Positions 35,553-46,848 of a DNA stretch of 64,000 nucleotides are shown here, piece by piece (position 1 is the first letter of the stretch; each line of letters begins with the position of its first letter). The stretch lies in contig JAKSYS010000018.1 of NCBI GenBank assembly GCA_022925895.1, positions 62,001-126,000 of the forward strand. The letters run 5' to 3'. Position numbers and translations under genes: made by a program. Origin of the DNA: Fragilaria crotonensis. Lineage: Eukaryota > Bacillariophyta > Fragilariophyceae > Fragilariales > Fragilariaceae. The notes under the pieces are model-generated. The model made no database searches. It was not told the origin of the DNA and was given only the letters and a program-made list of their open reading frames with translations.

Positions 35553-37408
35553 ATGAGTAGCAGTATCCACAGTCTCGATGGCGAGTTTGTAGTCCAATCG
35601 GACAAATGTACCTACACAAACGACGCAATCATTTCAGATTATATGTAAGTGAATGTATTTGTGTGTGACAATGATATCCTACATTGCCAATGACAGACTC
35701 GAGTGGACGATTGGACGATGCATTCATCGGTATCTATAATCACTCTCACTCAACATTATCAATTTTACCACTAATTTTCGTACAGTTATCAAACCACAAT
35801 TGTGGAAGGAAATGTCGTCAAGCCGGTCGAGACAAAAATGCAATTCAAGACCGACCGAAAGGTAGGAAAGGTCGGAGTTATGCTGATTGGTCTTGGTGGT
35901 AACAATGGAACGTAAGTTCTCCTTTTGGCAAGCGTCCATGCAGTATCGCCATTCGTTTCCTTGGTTTACTTACACACCCAAAACACACAAAAATCTCAAA
36001 AAAAAACAATAGGACATGCGTTGCTGGTGCCATTGCCAATAAACTAGGACTCACTTGGGAAACCAAGGAAGGAATCAATACTGCCAATTATTGGGGATCC
36101 CTCATGATGGCATCCACTGCCAAATTGGGCAATGATCGAAATGGGACAGCCGTATACTCTCCCCTGAATAAAATGTTACCAATGCTACATCCGAATGACA
36201 TTGTTTGGGGAGGTTGGGATATTAATGGTATGAATCTCGGTGATGCCATGAAACGTGGTCAAGTGTTGGACATTGAACTGCAAAGGAAACTGTATCCACA
36301 TTTAGAGAAAATGACACCATTACCATCCGTGTACTTTCCCGATTTCATTGCAGCGAATCAATGCGAACGTGCCGATCACGTCCTGACGGGCAGCAAACAA
36401 GAGCAGATGGACGAATTGCGAAGGAACATTCGTGATTTCAAAACTCAAAATGCGTTGAACAAGGTTATAGTATTGTGGACGGCCAATACAGAACGCTTCG
36501 CGTCCATCGAAGAGGGCATCAACGATACCGCCGAAACATTGTTGGCCAGCATTGAACGAGGTGAATCGGAAGTGAGTGCGTCCACCATCTTTGCCGTCGC
36601 ATCCATCCTTGAGGGGTGCATGTTCATCAACGGATCACCACAAAATACATTTGTGCCCGGTGTCATTGATCTTGCCCGACAGCACAAGGTATTTGTGGCC
36701 GGAGATGATTTCAAATCAGGACAAACCAAAATGAAGTCCGTGTTGATTGACTTTTTAGTGTCGGCCGGGATCAAGCCAGTGTCGATTGTGTCGTACAATC
36801 ATCTCGGTAATAACGATGGAAAGAACTTGTCAGCTCCGTCTCAATTCAGGAGCAAGGAAATTTCCAAGTCCAACGTTGTCGACGACATGGTAGCATCCAA
36901 CAGAATCCTCTTTGAAGAAGATGAACACCCCGACCATGTGGTTGTCATCAAGTACGTGCCCTACGTTGGTGATTCCAAGCGTGCCATGGACGAATACACC
37001 AATGAAATATTCATGGGAGGTAAGAACACGATTGTGATGCACAATACGTGCGAAGATTCGTTGCTGGCAGTTCCGTTAATTTACGATTTGGTGATTCTTG
37101 GTGAATTGTGCGAACGCATCACCATGAGAAAGCAAGAGGGAAGTAATGGTTATTGTGAATGGGAAGGATTCCATCCTGTCCTATCGTTGCTGTGCTACAT
37201 GCTCAAGGCACCTTTGGTTCCCAATGGTGCTCCGGTAGTGAATGCTCTCTTTAGTCAGAGGTCAGCAATTATCAACGTGATGCGCGCCTGTTTGGGCCTT
37301 GCCCCAGAAAATCACATGACTTTGGAGCACCGCTTGGAAAGCTCCTTGGAAGAGTTACATGCATCATCTACCAATGGACGAAAGTCGAAACGAAGTCGCA
37401 TCAGCTAA
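35553..37408 (+). CDS. INO1: myo-inositol-3-phosphate synthase
   Basis: Three exons, 35553-35644, 35786-35911 and 36013-37408, with GTAAGT donors and GTACAG / AATAG acceptors, give 537 residues. The enzyme converts glucose 6-phosphate to 1L-myo-inositol 3-phosphate with NAD, the first step of inositol and phosphoinositide synthesis. Visible landmarks: the NAD-binding GLGGNNGTT formed across the second splice, [70 protein letters not shown] and [13 protein letters not shown]. Length and order fit the eukaryotic family. The tail ends in a basic KSKRSR stretch. The frame is clean, which makes it a good internal control for sequence quality. The first exon encodes no clear targeting signal, so it is probably cytosolic. 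Confidence 0.96.
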
Positions 37409-38036
37409 GAACAATAACGAAACATGTGGACAAGGCGGGAGCACGAAAGTTGCAGATGTTGTGAGTAATTCGCTTTGGATGCTACATTGCGCTATCAGGG
37501 AGTATGCCATTCGTTCTAGTTAAGTTCCCCAGCACCAGGGAGGTTTTACTTCCTGCTAAACTCTCTATCTATTATCGGCATTGTCTTTGAGGGGCTGGTT
37601 CGACTCTGCTAGCCAATACTACGAGCATAGTGTGTCACCGGTACGATGCACGTTCGCAAATCATACATCGATACATACATCATCGTCGTCTATAGCCTCT
37701 TGCCCGTCAGTCCCGCGGCCGGCGTTAGCTCGCTCCACACTCAACAGTCCACAGTACTACCGGTAACAAAGGTGTAATGTGTAATCCATGTAGTATCACA
37801 GAGTAACAGTACAGTTGGTACTCTGAGTAGCTACCGGTAGTATTATATCGACGACAGGCGGGTTCGTGTGCTGAACCTCTGAACCATACACGACACCCCG
37901 TCCTCCTCCATCACTTCACTTGTGATGTCCTTATCCTTCCTGATCTCGGAACTTGGCACATTGTACTCCAGTACAACACTCCTCAACTCATTCAATACAG
38001 AGATATTATTGGTATAATCAGTCGAAAGTTGAAACC
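37409..38036. other. intergenic with GTAC/ACCGGT motifs
   Basis: No gene. Contains CAGTACTACCGGTA (37751-37764) and GCTACCGGTAGTA (about 37831-37843), of the same flavour as elsewhere in the window. Confidence 0.5.
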
Positions 38037-39428
38037 ATGACCTCATCACCGTCACCCGTATCGCCGCGGTCGCAATCTCAATCTCCATCGTCGCTTCCAT
38101 CACAAGAACCACACGTGGAACGATGGAGGAACCGATGGACATTGTTTCAACGAGCCTTGCGATCTCATGATGAATTTGATGCGTGGTATTGGGTGTGTCA
38201 ATTGGGTGCAGGATTGGCAGATTATCTCTACCATGCGTTACGAATTCACCATGTGGTTCATTTTTTTCAATTACAAACGTTGTGGCGACCCCTGACACCA
38301 GCCATTGCCATTGTTTTGATATTGTTCACCTTGTGTTCGTACTTTGTTTCACTACGAATACACTTGGTACGTCATCGATGGTGTCCATCCATGCATCACT
38401 CGAATGCGACCACTGTACTCGGTGTTCATGGTACACCAGGAGAATCATGTACCTGGGAATATGTTCACTCAACAATTGTCACGTATTTGGGAATCATGAT
38501 TCTATATACCTACATTGGAGTCATTTTTGAATCTCCAGGAGTGGCGATACCACTGCGAGATCTTCCAACCGAGTACCGATGGAAAGCAATTCAAAGTCAA
38601 GGTGGGTTCTTGGGATGGGATGCTACCGTGGACATTGCTGCCGAACGCCGTCGAGTGGAAGCCTACGGACCAGCACTATTGATGCAACAAGATGATGATG
38701 ACGACGACAACAACAACACTGCTTCCGAGTATCCAACCACCAATTTTACATTTTGCAAAAAGTGTGATACATGGAGACCGCCCCGATGTCATCATTGTTC
38801 CACGTGCAGACGATGTGTGTTGCAGATGGATCATCATTGTCCTTGGGTCAACAATTGTATTGGATACAATAACATTCGTACCTTCATCTTGTCTCTCGCC
38901 TTCCTCGTGCTGGGCTGTTGGTACGGAGCGTCCCTGCTGGCCATGCCGTTTTTCGAATTGATACGACACCAAGTCGCCGCACATGGATGGAAGCTCATTT
39001 ATCGCAACGGAACCGGATTCCTGGACCTGCCCGGTCCATCGGAATTATTGTATCAAATGATTTCTGGCAATCTTCCACCAGATGTGTGGATCAAGATGGT
39101 ATTTCCGCTACTCACTGGAGTTGGAACTGTGCTTACAGTGTTTTTGGCATTTCACATCAAGTATCTCGTGTCAGCACATACCACACTAGAGAACACGATA
39201 GTACTGACCAACATGCGCACCGAGGCCATGGATGTGCTCAGGAGGAGGTCGACTTCCGGAGACACGATTGTGAGACCCACAAACCCATTTGATCAGGGAT
39301 GGAAGAAGAATGTGTTCCAAATTCTCGGACCCAACCTACTTGGCTTGCTGCTACCGATCCGACTTGATTCACCACCACCTCCGTTTGTGCCACCCCCAAA
39401 GTCAAAGAGTATGCGGAATTGTAGATAA
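38037..39428 (+). CDS. DHHC-type protein S-palmitoyltransferase
   Basis: A 463-residue, single-exon gene. I use the ATG at 38037. An N-terminal Ser/Pro-rich tail precedes hydrophobic segments (about residues 60-75 and 87-105) and another near 145-165. The zinc-binding DHHC domain ([19 protein letters not shown], then [13 protein letters not shown]) is followed by two further TM segments, the TTLE motif (HTTLENT) and NPFDQG. The DHHC Cys takes the acyl group and passes it to Cys of target proteins at Golgi, endosomal or plasma membranes. [10 protein letters not shown] tract lies just before the domain. The last 50 codons and the stop are repeated twice downstream. Confidence 0.95.
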   Translation: MTSSPSPVSPRSQSQSPSSLPSQEPHVERWRNRWTLFQRALRSHDEFDAWYWVCQLGAGLADYLYHALRIHHVVHFFQLQTLWRPLTPAIAIVLILFTLCSYFVSLRIHLVRHRWCPSMHHSNATTVLGVHGTPGESCTWEYVHSTIVTYLGIMILYTYIGVIFESPGVAIPLRDLPTEYRWKAIQSQGGFLGWDATVDIAAERRRVEAYGPALLMQQDDDDDDNNNTASEYPTTNFTFCKKCDTWRPPRCHHCSTCRRCVLQMDHHCPWVNNCIGYNNIRTFILSLAFLVLGCWYGASLLAMPFFELIRHQVAAHGWKLIYRNGTGFLDLPGPSELLYQMISGNLPPDVWIKMVFPLLTGVGTVLTVFLAFHIKYLVSAHTTLENTIVLTNMRTEAMDVLRRRSTSGDTIVRPTNPFDQGWKKNVFQILGPNLLGLLLPIRLDSPPPPFVPPPKSKSMRNCR

Positions 39429-39910
39429 ACTGTGGACTCGTTCGGGAATTTAAAGCCACTTCCAGACCAACCATCGCCCAGCGCTGTGTGCGACCCTCAA
39501 ACCCATTGGATTAGCTGGAAGCAGAATGCGTTAACAATTCTCAGACCCAACCTACTTGACTTACTGCGACACATCCGACTTGATTCACCACCACCTCCGT
39601 TTGTGCCACCCCCAAAGGCAAAGAATATGCGGCATTGTAGATAAACTGTGGACTCGTTCGGGAATCGTAAACTAGTTTCAGACCATCAACCATCGCCCAG
39701 CTCTGTGTGCGATTCCCATTGGATCAGCTGGAAGCAGAATGCGTTAACAATTCTCAGACCCAACCTACTTAACTTGGTGCGACACATCCGACTTGATTCG
39801 CAACCACCTCCGTTTGTGCAACCCCAAGACAAAGAATATGCGGAATTGTAGATAAACTGTGGACTCGTTCGGGAATCGTAAACTAGTTTCAGACCATCAA
39901 CCATCGCCCA
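39275..39910 (+). repeat. three tandem copies of the palmitoyltransferase 3' end
   Basis: Copy 1 is the real C-terminus ([20 protein letters not shown]...). Copies 2 (to about 39644) and 3 (to about 39851) encode [20 protein letters not shown] and LRPNLLNLVRHIRLDS, each ending in the same stop. GATAAACTGTGGACTCG recurs at 39424, 39641 and 39851, periods of 217 and 210 bp. Copies 2 and 3 follow the stop and are not translated with the gene unless spliced. Confidence 0.9.
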
Positions 39911-40331
39911 GCGCTGGATAAAAGTACAGTACTGTGTAACCCAGTAGTGAAATCGGAGTGATGCGTTGAGTGACGTAGTGGTGACAGCACGGCCGTATCG
40001 TCAGTCAAGACTCGCGTCGCATCGCCTTATCGTGTACCACGTGGAGTGATGAATATGACGTCAGCTTAGCGCACTTCATATATCGTCCTACTGTACGGAT
40101 ACGAATTACTGAAGTATGAATACACGCAATCTAATTTTCCCTTCATGTGTATGACTCTCGCCAGCCCAAATTTGGAATTTTGATTCTTGAAGTGTGAGAT
40201 CATCACTGTCGCTAACTGTAATTAAGCTAAAGCAAGGGTTAGTCGCCACCGACTGTCTCAGGCCTTCCGTTCAACCGGCTTGCTTCTCATCCACAGCCAA
40301 CGTCACCTTCAGATCGAATCCAAACCTAATC
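39911..40331. other. intergenic, no gene seen
   Basis: Spacer before the FNR-like gene. Nothing recognised. Confidence 0.5.
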
Positions 40332-41892
40332 ATGCTGCCTGAAAGGCGAAGGATGAAGGTGAATAGAAGTCTAGTGTCGAAAACTGGTTTCGGATTGGCG
40401 ACGCTTGCCATCTTCACTCCATTGGCGAGCGCCTTTATTTCGCCATCATCAAGGGCTCTAAGAATAAACACGGAAACGAGCATATTACAAACGAACCACA
40501 AGTCATCAACACCCCGATCACTATGCAAGCTGAAAATGAAGCCCAGAATCACCATGGTACGTGTTGTATAGTTGACAGTGATTGATTTGCTGTCACGAAA
40601 ATGGTCGTGAAGCTCGTTCCTCTTACCATGTTATCATCCATTTCTAGCACCCACATGCCAACCTCGCAGTAGCAATTGATCAACCCATATTGCCATCCAG
40701 AAACGCTGGCATCACACGCTTCCTAATCTCTATTCTAATGTCCGATACAGCCAAGGCTGCCGTAATAGCCTTTGCGATCGCCGCAGCACTGACAGTAATA
40801 GCTCGAAGTGGTATTGTTGTCGGAGGAGTGACCTCCATAATGGCCTTTTTCAAAGGTGCAGTACTGAGGATAGTAGATCAGGTAAAGCCAAAGAAGGAGG
40901 GTGTTCCAATGACCTTTTCCGATGCGGAAAACGATGGTTGGGGAGTGTGCACGCTTCGATCCAAACGCAAACTTGGGAAAACATCATTTGTACAGTACGA
41001 CTTTGATTTGCCCAAATCAAATTTAGTTCTGCCACTGAAATTGGGGCAACAGTGCGAGCTTTGCTGTTTGGACAACAATGGGAACGTTGCCAAAGGGGAC
41101 TTTTATGTCTATCATTCGACTGTGAACCCAACTCTGGGTAGGTTCAGTATAGTGGCACCCAACAAGTCTGCCATGGAGAATGAATATGAAGTCGGGGCAG
41201 ATGCGTCTAATTTTGTAAGTTTCCCGCAAGCAATCAGACTGACTTGTTCGTCGTGATTATTATCATTGTCGTTGTTGTTTTCGTCGTCGTGGAACGCCTG
41301 GTTACGGTGCATTCATCTATAATCGCAGACAGTTTTTCCGACTTGATTTCGACAATCAAGAAACCAAAAACCAACAACCGTTCCTCACTCAATATGCTTC
41401 ACCCTATTTATTTCTCCATCAGGTCCGTGTCTTGAAGAATGATCTCAAAGTGGGTGATGAGATTGCAGTCAAACCTGGCGATCGCAAACTGGAATACCGA
41501 GGAGCACATTTCCCGTGACGGACATGGTCTACCTTGCATCTGGAACGGGAATAGTACCGATACTGGAACAGGTCCGAGCGGTGTTACCGAATGGCCAATC
41601 CAGTGTCAAATCCGTGACTGTGATTTGATGGACGAAGATGCCAACAACTTTGATGTGATTGCCGATCAATTGGAACGAGTATCACAAGTACACGACCAAA
41701 TTGGCTGTGGCATGTGTTGTGGATAACATGCGAGTGAATTCTTTGGCAGACAACACTGGGATTGTAAATGCAGTTCCCGAGTTCGTTCCGGGGACCATGG
41801 CAGTTCTGAGTGGACCAAGACCCATGCAACGGAAGGCAGTCACATACTTGACGAGTCGGGGATATCCAGAGGATTGCATTTGTCTGTTGTGA
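40332..41892 (+). CDS. plastid-type FNR-like (flavin/pyridine nucleotide) oxidoreductase, frameshifted
   Basis: Exons 40332-40556, 40648-41214 and 41423-41892; both introns are GT-AG and phase 0. Exon 1 encodes a signal peptide ending ATLAIFTPLASAFISPS, the Ala-Phe junction used for secondary plastid import. Exon 2 has a TM-like segment (AAVIAFAIAAALTVIA), then the flavin-binding half with GRFSIVAPN. Exon 3 encodes VKPGDRKLEYRG and, in another frame, MVYLASGTGIVPILEQVRAVLP (written here in part across 41520-41585), the nucleotide-binding motif of cytochrome b5 reductase/FNR-like enzymes; the end is AVLSGPRPMQRKAVTYLTS. The frame breaks near 41510 (TTT run, one T short), 41626 and 41683. Three breaks in 180 bp in otherwise conserved sequence suggest sequence errors or a recent pseudogene. 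Substrate unknown. Confidence 0.7.
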
Positions 41893-42113
41893 GTGGTAAA
41901 ATGGGGGGTTGTAAAGAACACGCGTTCCATCGTAGCTTTTCTTCTGCGTAACTCCAGTGTTGGAGCATTTCAGTTGCGATAGTATGGATTTCGAATACGA
42001 GCATCAGCATCGACAGGGTTCCAAGGCATCCCACAAAAAGTCTAGGACGACAGGGGAATGTGAATTCTTCTTCAGCTTCTTAAGCTGATAGGGAGTAGTT
42101 CGTGGGACGAAGG
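41893..42113. other. intergenic, no gene seen
   Basis: Short spacer before the tandem repeat array. Confidence 0.4.
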
Positions 42114-43110
42114 GGTTTGCCATTGTGCGGGGCCTTTGGTTACTCTCTGTTGTTGCCCATAACTCATGACATGATACAGCCATGACAGTCAATTTCACAG
42201 TCAAGATTAAACGGGTGTCTCCATGAAAAGGAAGGATCATCTCGGAGACGCAACCTGCGGAACAAACGAACATCAATAGAGGAGGTTCCTCGGCTATAGC
42301 TGTATTTGTTGGTACTTCAGTTTGATGAGTCGAAGATACCGACGGTGTACTGGTACTCCGTACAATCACAGAACTAAACTACCGGTAGTTAGCCTCATGT
42401 CAATCATGCAAAGTACACTACTACTAGCACAATTGCGACGTAGCTGATGCAATCGCTATGTTATTGATGGGGACTTGCCACAGTGCGGGGCCTTTGGCAA
42501 CTCTTCCCTGGTTACGCATGACTCATGGCTCATGACCTGATACCGGCATGCCTGTCAATGTCATAGTCAACATTCGACAGGGAGTCTCTGTGAGAAGTAA
42601 GTATCATCTTGGAGACGCAACCTGCGGAACTAACGAACATAAAAAGAGGAGTTTCCTCGGCTATAGCTGTATTTGTTGGCACTTCAGGTGGATGAGTCGA
42701 AGATATCGACGAGACGCTGGACAATTACAGAACTAAACTAGTTCGCCTCCTGTCAATCATGCAAAGTACACTACTACTAGCACCATTGCGACGTAGCTGA
42801 TACAATCGCTATGTTTTTAATGGGGACTTGCCCTAGTGCGGGGCCTTTGGTTACTCTCTCTGGTTGCTCATGACTGATGACTCATGATGTGATACAGCCA
42901 TGCCAGTCAATGTCACAGTCAACATACGACAGGAGTCTCTATGGAAAGTAAATATCATCTTGGAGACGCAACCTGCGGAAGAATTGAATACTAATAGAGG
43001 ATGTCCTCGGCTATAGCTGTAATTTGTTGGAAGTTTCTGTTCGATGGTTTGAAGCTACAACGCCGAGTTCATGTTGCACTGGTACTCAGTGCAAGTACAA
43101 AACTACTGTA
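42114..43110. repeat. tandem repeat, about 353-bp unit, two full copies and one partial
   Basis: GTGCGGGGCCTTTGG recurs at 42125, 42483 and 42836. GGAGACGCAACCTGCGGAA, CCTCGGCTATAGCTGTA and GTCAATCATGCAAAGTACAC also recur in register. Copies differ by scattered substitutions and small indels. Minus-strand frames inside (42004-42369, 42530-42724) are partly alike only because the DNA is repeated. Confidence 0.85.
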
Positions 43111-43165
43111 CTCTACAGTAAACTGCATCAAATAACCAAATGGAGTCAAACGCCTAAAACCTAAT

Positions 43166-43531
43166 TTAAGCCTTGACAGCAAATTTCAAGGCCGGGAAGG
43201 ATGCTTCCTTCTTCTTCTGACGATAAGTCTTTTTGCTGAGTTCCACCTTGGTAAGAGCACGTCGGATGGCTCGTGTCTTTTTGATGCGCAAGTCCTTGGG
43301 CATGTACTTGGCACCGGCGGCGGCCTTGCGGAGTCCCTCCTTTTGCATTTGGTTGTGCACCGTCAGGATGCGAGCAATGTTCTTGCGAACGGACTTGATC
43401 TTGGCAATCTTACTGGCAGCCCCACCCGTGACCTTGGCCACGTGCAATTCTGCCAATTCCTTTCGTTGCTCGGCAAGGTTTTTGAGCAAGTCCTCCTTGG
43501 TGCTGCCTCGCAGTTCAAATGCCTTGACCAT
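43166..43531 (-). CDS. RPL35: 60S ribosomal protein L35 (uL29)
   Basis: A 121-residue basic protein, the usual length for eukaryotic L35. It begins [19 protein letters not shown], has the Glu/Leu helix [18 protein letters not shown], then [19 protein letters not shown] and [14 protein letters not shown], all typical of uL29. It binds 25S rRNA by the peptide exit tunnel, next to the docking site for the signal recognition particle. Single exon in this window and a clean frame. The next gene is divergent. Confidence 0.97.
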   Translation of the reverse strand: MVKAFELRGSTKEDLLKNLAEQRKELAELHVAKVTGGAASKIAKIKSVRKNIARILTVHNQMQKEGLRKAAAGAKYMPKDLRIKKTRAIRRALTKVELSKKTYRQKKKEASFPALKFAVKA

Positions 43532-43751
43532 TTTTGGAATGTATTGAAGTTCGTAACTTTGTTTTTGGGAAAAGGCTGATGTGTTCGAAACAGTGTAGGT
43601 AACTATATGAGTTCATCGTTCATTGTCGATTGACAGGAGTAAGTGAGGGGGAAAGCAAGTAACGAAAGGTTAGTGTCGTTCAAATCCAGTTGCAACAGTG
43701 GCATCTCATCGTGTCATAGATCATAGTGGTAAATCACGGCATGGCAACACG

Positions 43752-44213
43752 ATGAGCCCAGAGAAGAACCGGCACATTGTATCGGCAATACAAGGTACGC
43801 AACTGACAAAGGCAAACCATGCCACATGGAGCTACACATTCTCGCCCGCTCCATCAGTTGTTGGATGTTCACTTTCGTTGTCCCCTTTCTTTACACCAAA
43901 ACAAACCCGCACTGACTACAATGTCGTTATGACTGATAAGTACGACCTTGATCATGACTATAAGAACAGCAAAGGCGCCAGCAGCGACATGATGGACATG
44001 AACATGGTCACTCACATTACCAACACAACGATGATACAGTGCGGAAGCTCGAGTTTCGAAGGCCGAGGTGACTGTGGGAAAGCGGCGTTCCAAGTAAATG
44101 GTAATCAGGTCAAAGGGAACCTGGAAAACTGCTACGGTGCTACAGTACTGGGACAATTGTATTTCTTTCTGAATCTTGAATGTGTCATGTCCTTCTCTCC
44201 TAGAAACAACTAA
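43752..44213 (+). CDS. small hypothetical protein, uncertain
   Basis: An open frame divergent from RPL35. Its better part starts at the Met at 43929 (MTDKYDLDHDYKNSK) and includes CGSSSFEGRGDCGKAAFQV. No domain, signal or homologue that I recognise, and the end may run into non-coding sequence. Coding status rests on frame length and composition only. Confidence 0.3.
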   Translation: MSPEKNRHIVSAIQGTQLTKANHATWSYTFSPAPSVVGCSLSLSPFFTPKQTRTDYNVVMTDKYDLDHDYKNSKGASSDMMDMNMVTHITNTTMIQCGSSSFEGRGDCGKAAFQVNGNQVKGNLENCYGATVLGQLYFFLNLECVMSFSPRNN

Positions 44214-44585
44214 TTGTCTGTGCGAAGCCTAAAACGTGCTCAGATCGCGGCTCCGGCCCCCCTGGTTTTTTAATGTGCGAGCATATCCTGGATCGCGAAC
44301 ACTCTGTGGATCGTGCCGAATGTGGAGAAATCTTACTGGAATACTGGTAGTACTGTACGGTTGTTCTGTAGTACTTTCGGTACCACGATCTCAGGAACAT
44401 CACAGTACATGTGCTCCATGCCACGCAGATGACACCTTGACAGATTTCTTGTCTCCCAAGTCCCATGTCGTCTCGACACATACGACCGGCATACATGCAG
44501 GCGAATACAATCAAGAACTGCAATCTTTTTACTGTATGCATAGTAGAAGAATCAATCTCAATCTCTCACAATCAGCAACACAAAG
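44214..44585. other. intergenic with GTAC motifs
   Basis: No gene. GGTAGTACTGTAC and GTAGTACTTTCGGTACC lie at about 44346-44393, upstream of the prenyltransferase. Confidence 0.45.
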
Positions 44586-45989
44586 ATGAAGGCAGTTCCT
44601 GCTGCAATGAATCCTACAAGGACTTGTTCAATGATGCATACTCCAATTTCTCTTGTGATGCTGTCGCTGTCATTGTCACTTTCTACAACGAGCATGCCAC
44701 AAGTTCATGCCTTCTCAGCGCAACTTCCGCCTCCGTGGAAACAGAAACGAACGTCATCGTCTTCAACAAAGGATTCGCTCAATGACAAGCACGTCGGATC
44801 AAGATATACCTCTACCACCATTTTCCTGACTTCAGATGCATTGCCATCATCACATACCTCTGCCACACAGTCCCCAGACCATTATGAACAATCAGAGAGC
44901 GTTGCCAGCAACAGCACTGCCCCTCGAGTCTTTATTGCTCCATCGCATGCTGATGCTCACGCAAATACGAATGCTCATGCTCATGCTGATATAGCGTCCG
45001 TGGCGACAATTGCCACCAACTCTTCCTCGCCATCTCTGCTACCCCTAGCCAATGACCAAATATCAGTCCTCTCGTACTTGAATACGCTCTGGGCCATGAC
45101 CAGACCATCCAATTTCCTCGGCGTTGTCCTCTTTCACACACTGGGGACCTATCTTGCCATCAACAAATCGACAGCAAAACTCATTCCTATTCTACTTCAT
45201 CCACAACAAATTGTGGTCCTCATCTCGCTCATGCTCACCTCCGCCACGAGCATGGTCGTGAACGATTACTACGACGCCAAATCGGGTCTCGATTCCGCCA
45301 AACCCAACAAGGCCATGGCACCACTGCCCGTGGTGAAACGATTTCTAGGATTCTTGTACGCGCCACTGTTGTTGTGTACGGCCGTGTGTCCAGGAATTCC
45401 AGCACGCCTATCCGTCTTGGGTGGGACCATGTTGACCTTTCTGTACACGCAACATTTGAAACCCATCACATGGATCAAGACTGTCACGTGTGCACTCTTG
45501 ATTGCACTATCGCCTCTCACATCCGGAGTTGCGGCGCTGGCGTTGCAACAACAATTGGGATTGGAACCCAACATTCATAATTATGGATCATCCCTCACGT
45601 CCTTGTTCCGATTGGGTGCCATGTTATTCTTTGGATTTTTAGGACGAGAAATCCTCATGGATATTAATGATGTTGTGGATGATCGGTTGCACCGAATCAA
45701 GACAGTTCCAGTACGATATGGTCGACAATTTGCATCTCGCATTGCCTTGGTATCGACGTGCATCATGGGACTCTTGTGTCTTCTGCCCCTAATCACGTCG
45801 TCATCCTCATTCCTACTACTGCAACACCATCGACGACGACAAGTGGCATTGGGACTCCTTGGAACTGTCGCACAAATTAGACGAGCCTATCAAGTAGCAC
45901 ACAGCGGAGGAACAGCACCAGAATTGGTAGACAAGGCCGTGGAAGAAGGGAAACTAACAGTGTTGTTCTTGCTGGCAAGTTATATCTAA
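44586..45989 (+). CDS. UbiA-family prenyltransferase, plastid-type N-terminus
   Basis: A 467-residue membrane enzyme. The first 45 residues form a signal peptide ending VHAFSAQLPP, the Ala-Phe-Ser/Ala junction expected for secondary plastid import. A low-complexity, His/Ala-rich stretch follows. The catalytic part starts near residue 155 (WAMTRPSNFLGV). The first Asp-rich motif, NDYYDAKSGLD, and the second, DINDVVDDRLHRIKT, bind the prenyl diphosphate through Mg. Several hydrophobic helices lie between them. UbiA enzymes join prenyl chains to aromatic or other acceptors (quinones, tocopherols, chlorophyll, glycerol phosphate). The acceptor here cannot be read from the sequence. It ends 232 bp from a convergent gene. 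Confidence 0.88.
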   Translation: MKAVPAAMNPTRTCSMMHTPISLVMLSLSLSLSTTSMPQVHAFSAQLPPPWKQKRTSSSSTKDSLNDKHVGSRYTSTTIFLTSDALPSSHTSATQSPDHYEQSESVASNSTAPRVFIAPSHADAHANTNAHAHADIASVATIATNSSSPSLLPLANDQISVLSYLNTLWAMTRPSNFLGVVLFHTLGTYLAINKSTAKLIPILLHPQQIVVLISLMLTSATSMVVNDYYDAKSGLDSAKPNKAMAPLPVVKRFLGFLYAPLLLCTAVCPGIPARLSVLGGTMLTFLYTQHLKPITWIKTVTCALLIALSPLTSGVAALALQQQLGLEPNIHNYGSSLTSLFRLGAMLFFGFLGREILMDINDVVDDRLHRIKTVPVRYGRQFASRIALVSTCIMGLLCLLPLITSSSSFLLLQHHRRRQVALGLLGTVAQIRRAYQVAHSGGTAPELVDKAVEEGKLTVLFLLASYI

Positions 45990-46221
45990 TCATGGCCAAG
46001 CGTTTGGGATATAACGATGGACGTAATGCATGGTGATTTGGTACATTACCGTGACACTTTGGAACTGATTCGACTACTTTGGTGTAATTGTACTAATATT
46101 AGCTTTTAGATTGTTGATATTGCAGGTATTGCTTCTTTCTGCTACTCGTATTCCAGTGAGGGAGTACATGCATCAGGTTACATGAGTAGATGTAGATTGT
46201 TGAAATACATTTTGCGTGCAA

Positions 46222-46848
46222 CTAATCTTCCACCTCTCGTCCTTCTCGTTTCTCTTGTTGCTTATACAATTCGTTCACATCCATACCATCCATGACTTTT
46301 AATAGTCTATCGATTTCTTCCTGTGACGCCTCTCCTTGATCAGATGCACCAGTATTGCTAGTAGGAGCATCCGGAGTGATTTCTGGTTTTGCAGCTCTGC
46401 CATCATCCGTTCGCCAGGTACGGAAGCCATCTTCTCCCTGTTGGTAGGTTTCACCTTGGAATCCAACATAATTCTTATTGACTGCAGCAGTAATAGCAGC
46501 TGCATCATCCGGTCGTTCCATCTTTTCCATGATCAAATCTGGTTTGTTGTACGCAACTTGGAGTTCGGAATCGCCTGGTGCCGTCCATAATTCGAGTGTC
46601 CCAAATTTACAACTTGACAATTCCAGTGGTCGCAATTGTTTGGCATGTTGTACAATAAGATCGTATTGTCGACCGACACATTGTGCCACCGTCACATCCG
46701 ATACGCGTGCCACCTTGCCCACGAACCAAAAAATGCTATTGTTGGGATCTCGAACGTACACATCGTTTGTCATTTGGACACCACCCGCCTCACGAATGTC
46801 ACAAAAGTTGGTATGTTGACGAACGACATTGCGGGGAATGTATTTCAT
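46222..46848 (-). CDS. conserved-looking protein of unknown function
   Basis: An intact 208-residue frame with ordinary protein composition. The first 110 residues look globular (YIPRNVVRQHTNFCDIREAG, DVYVRDPNNSIFWFVGKVAR, CKFGTLELWTAPGDSELQVA). A helical, Asp/Ala-rich stretch with ITAAVNKNYVGFQGETY follows, then an acidic Gln/Glu-rich tail (SQEEIDRLLKVMDGMDVNEL). No signal peptide or TM segment. I have an impression of similar proteins in other stramenopiles but cannot name the family. It converges on the UbiA gene. Confidence 0.7.
   Translation of the reverse strand: MKYIPRNVVRQHTNFCDIREAGGVQMTNDVYVRDPNNSIFWFVGKVARVSDVTVAQCVGRQYDLIVQHAKQLRPLELSSCKFGTLELWTAPGDSELQVAYNKPDLIMEKMERPDDAAAITAAVNKNYVGFQGETYQQGEDGFRTWRTDDGRAAKPEITPDAPTSNTGASDQGEASQEEIDRLLKVMDGMDVNELYKQQEKREGREVED

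Noticed and set aside
37585-37612. tRNA-like 3' arm (GGTTCGACTC)
   Set aside because: No acceptor-stem partner or anticodon arm could be fitted upstream.
42004-42369. 121-codon minus-strand frame
   Set aside because: Lies in the 353-bp tandem repeat and does not stay open in the other copies.
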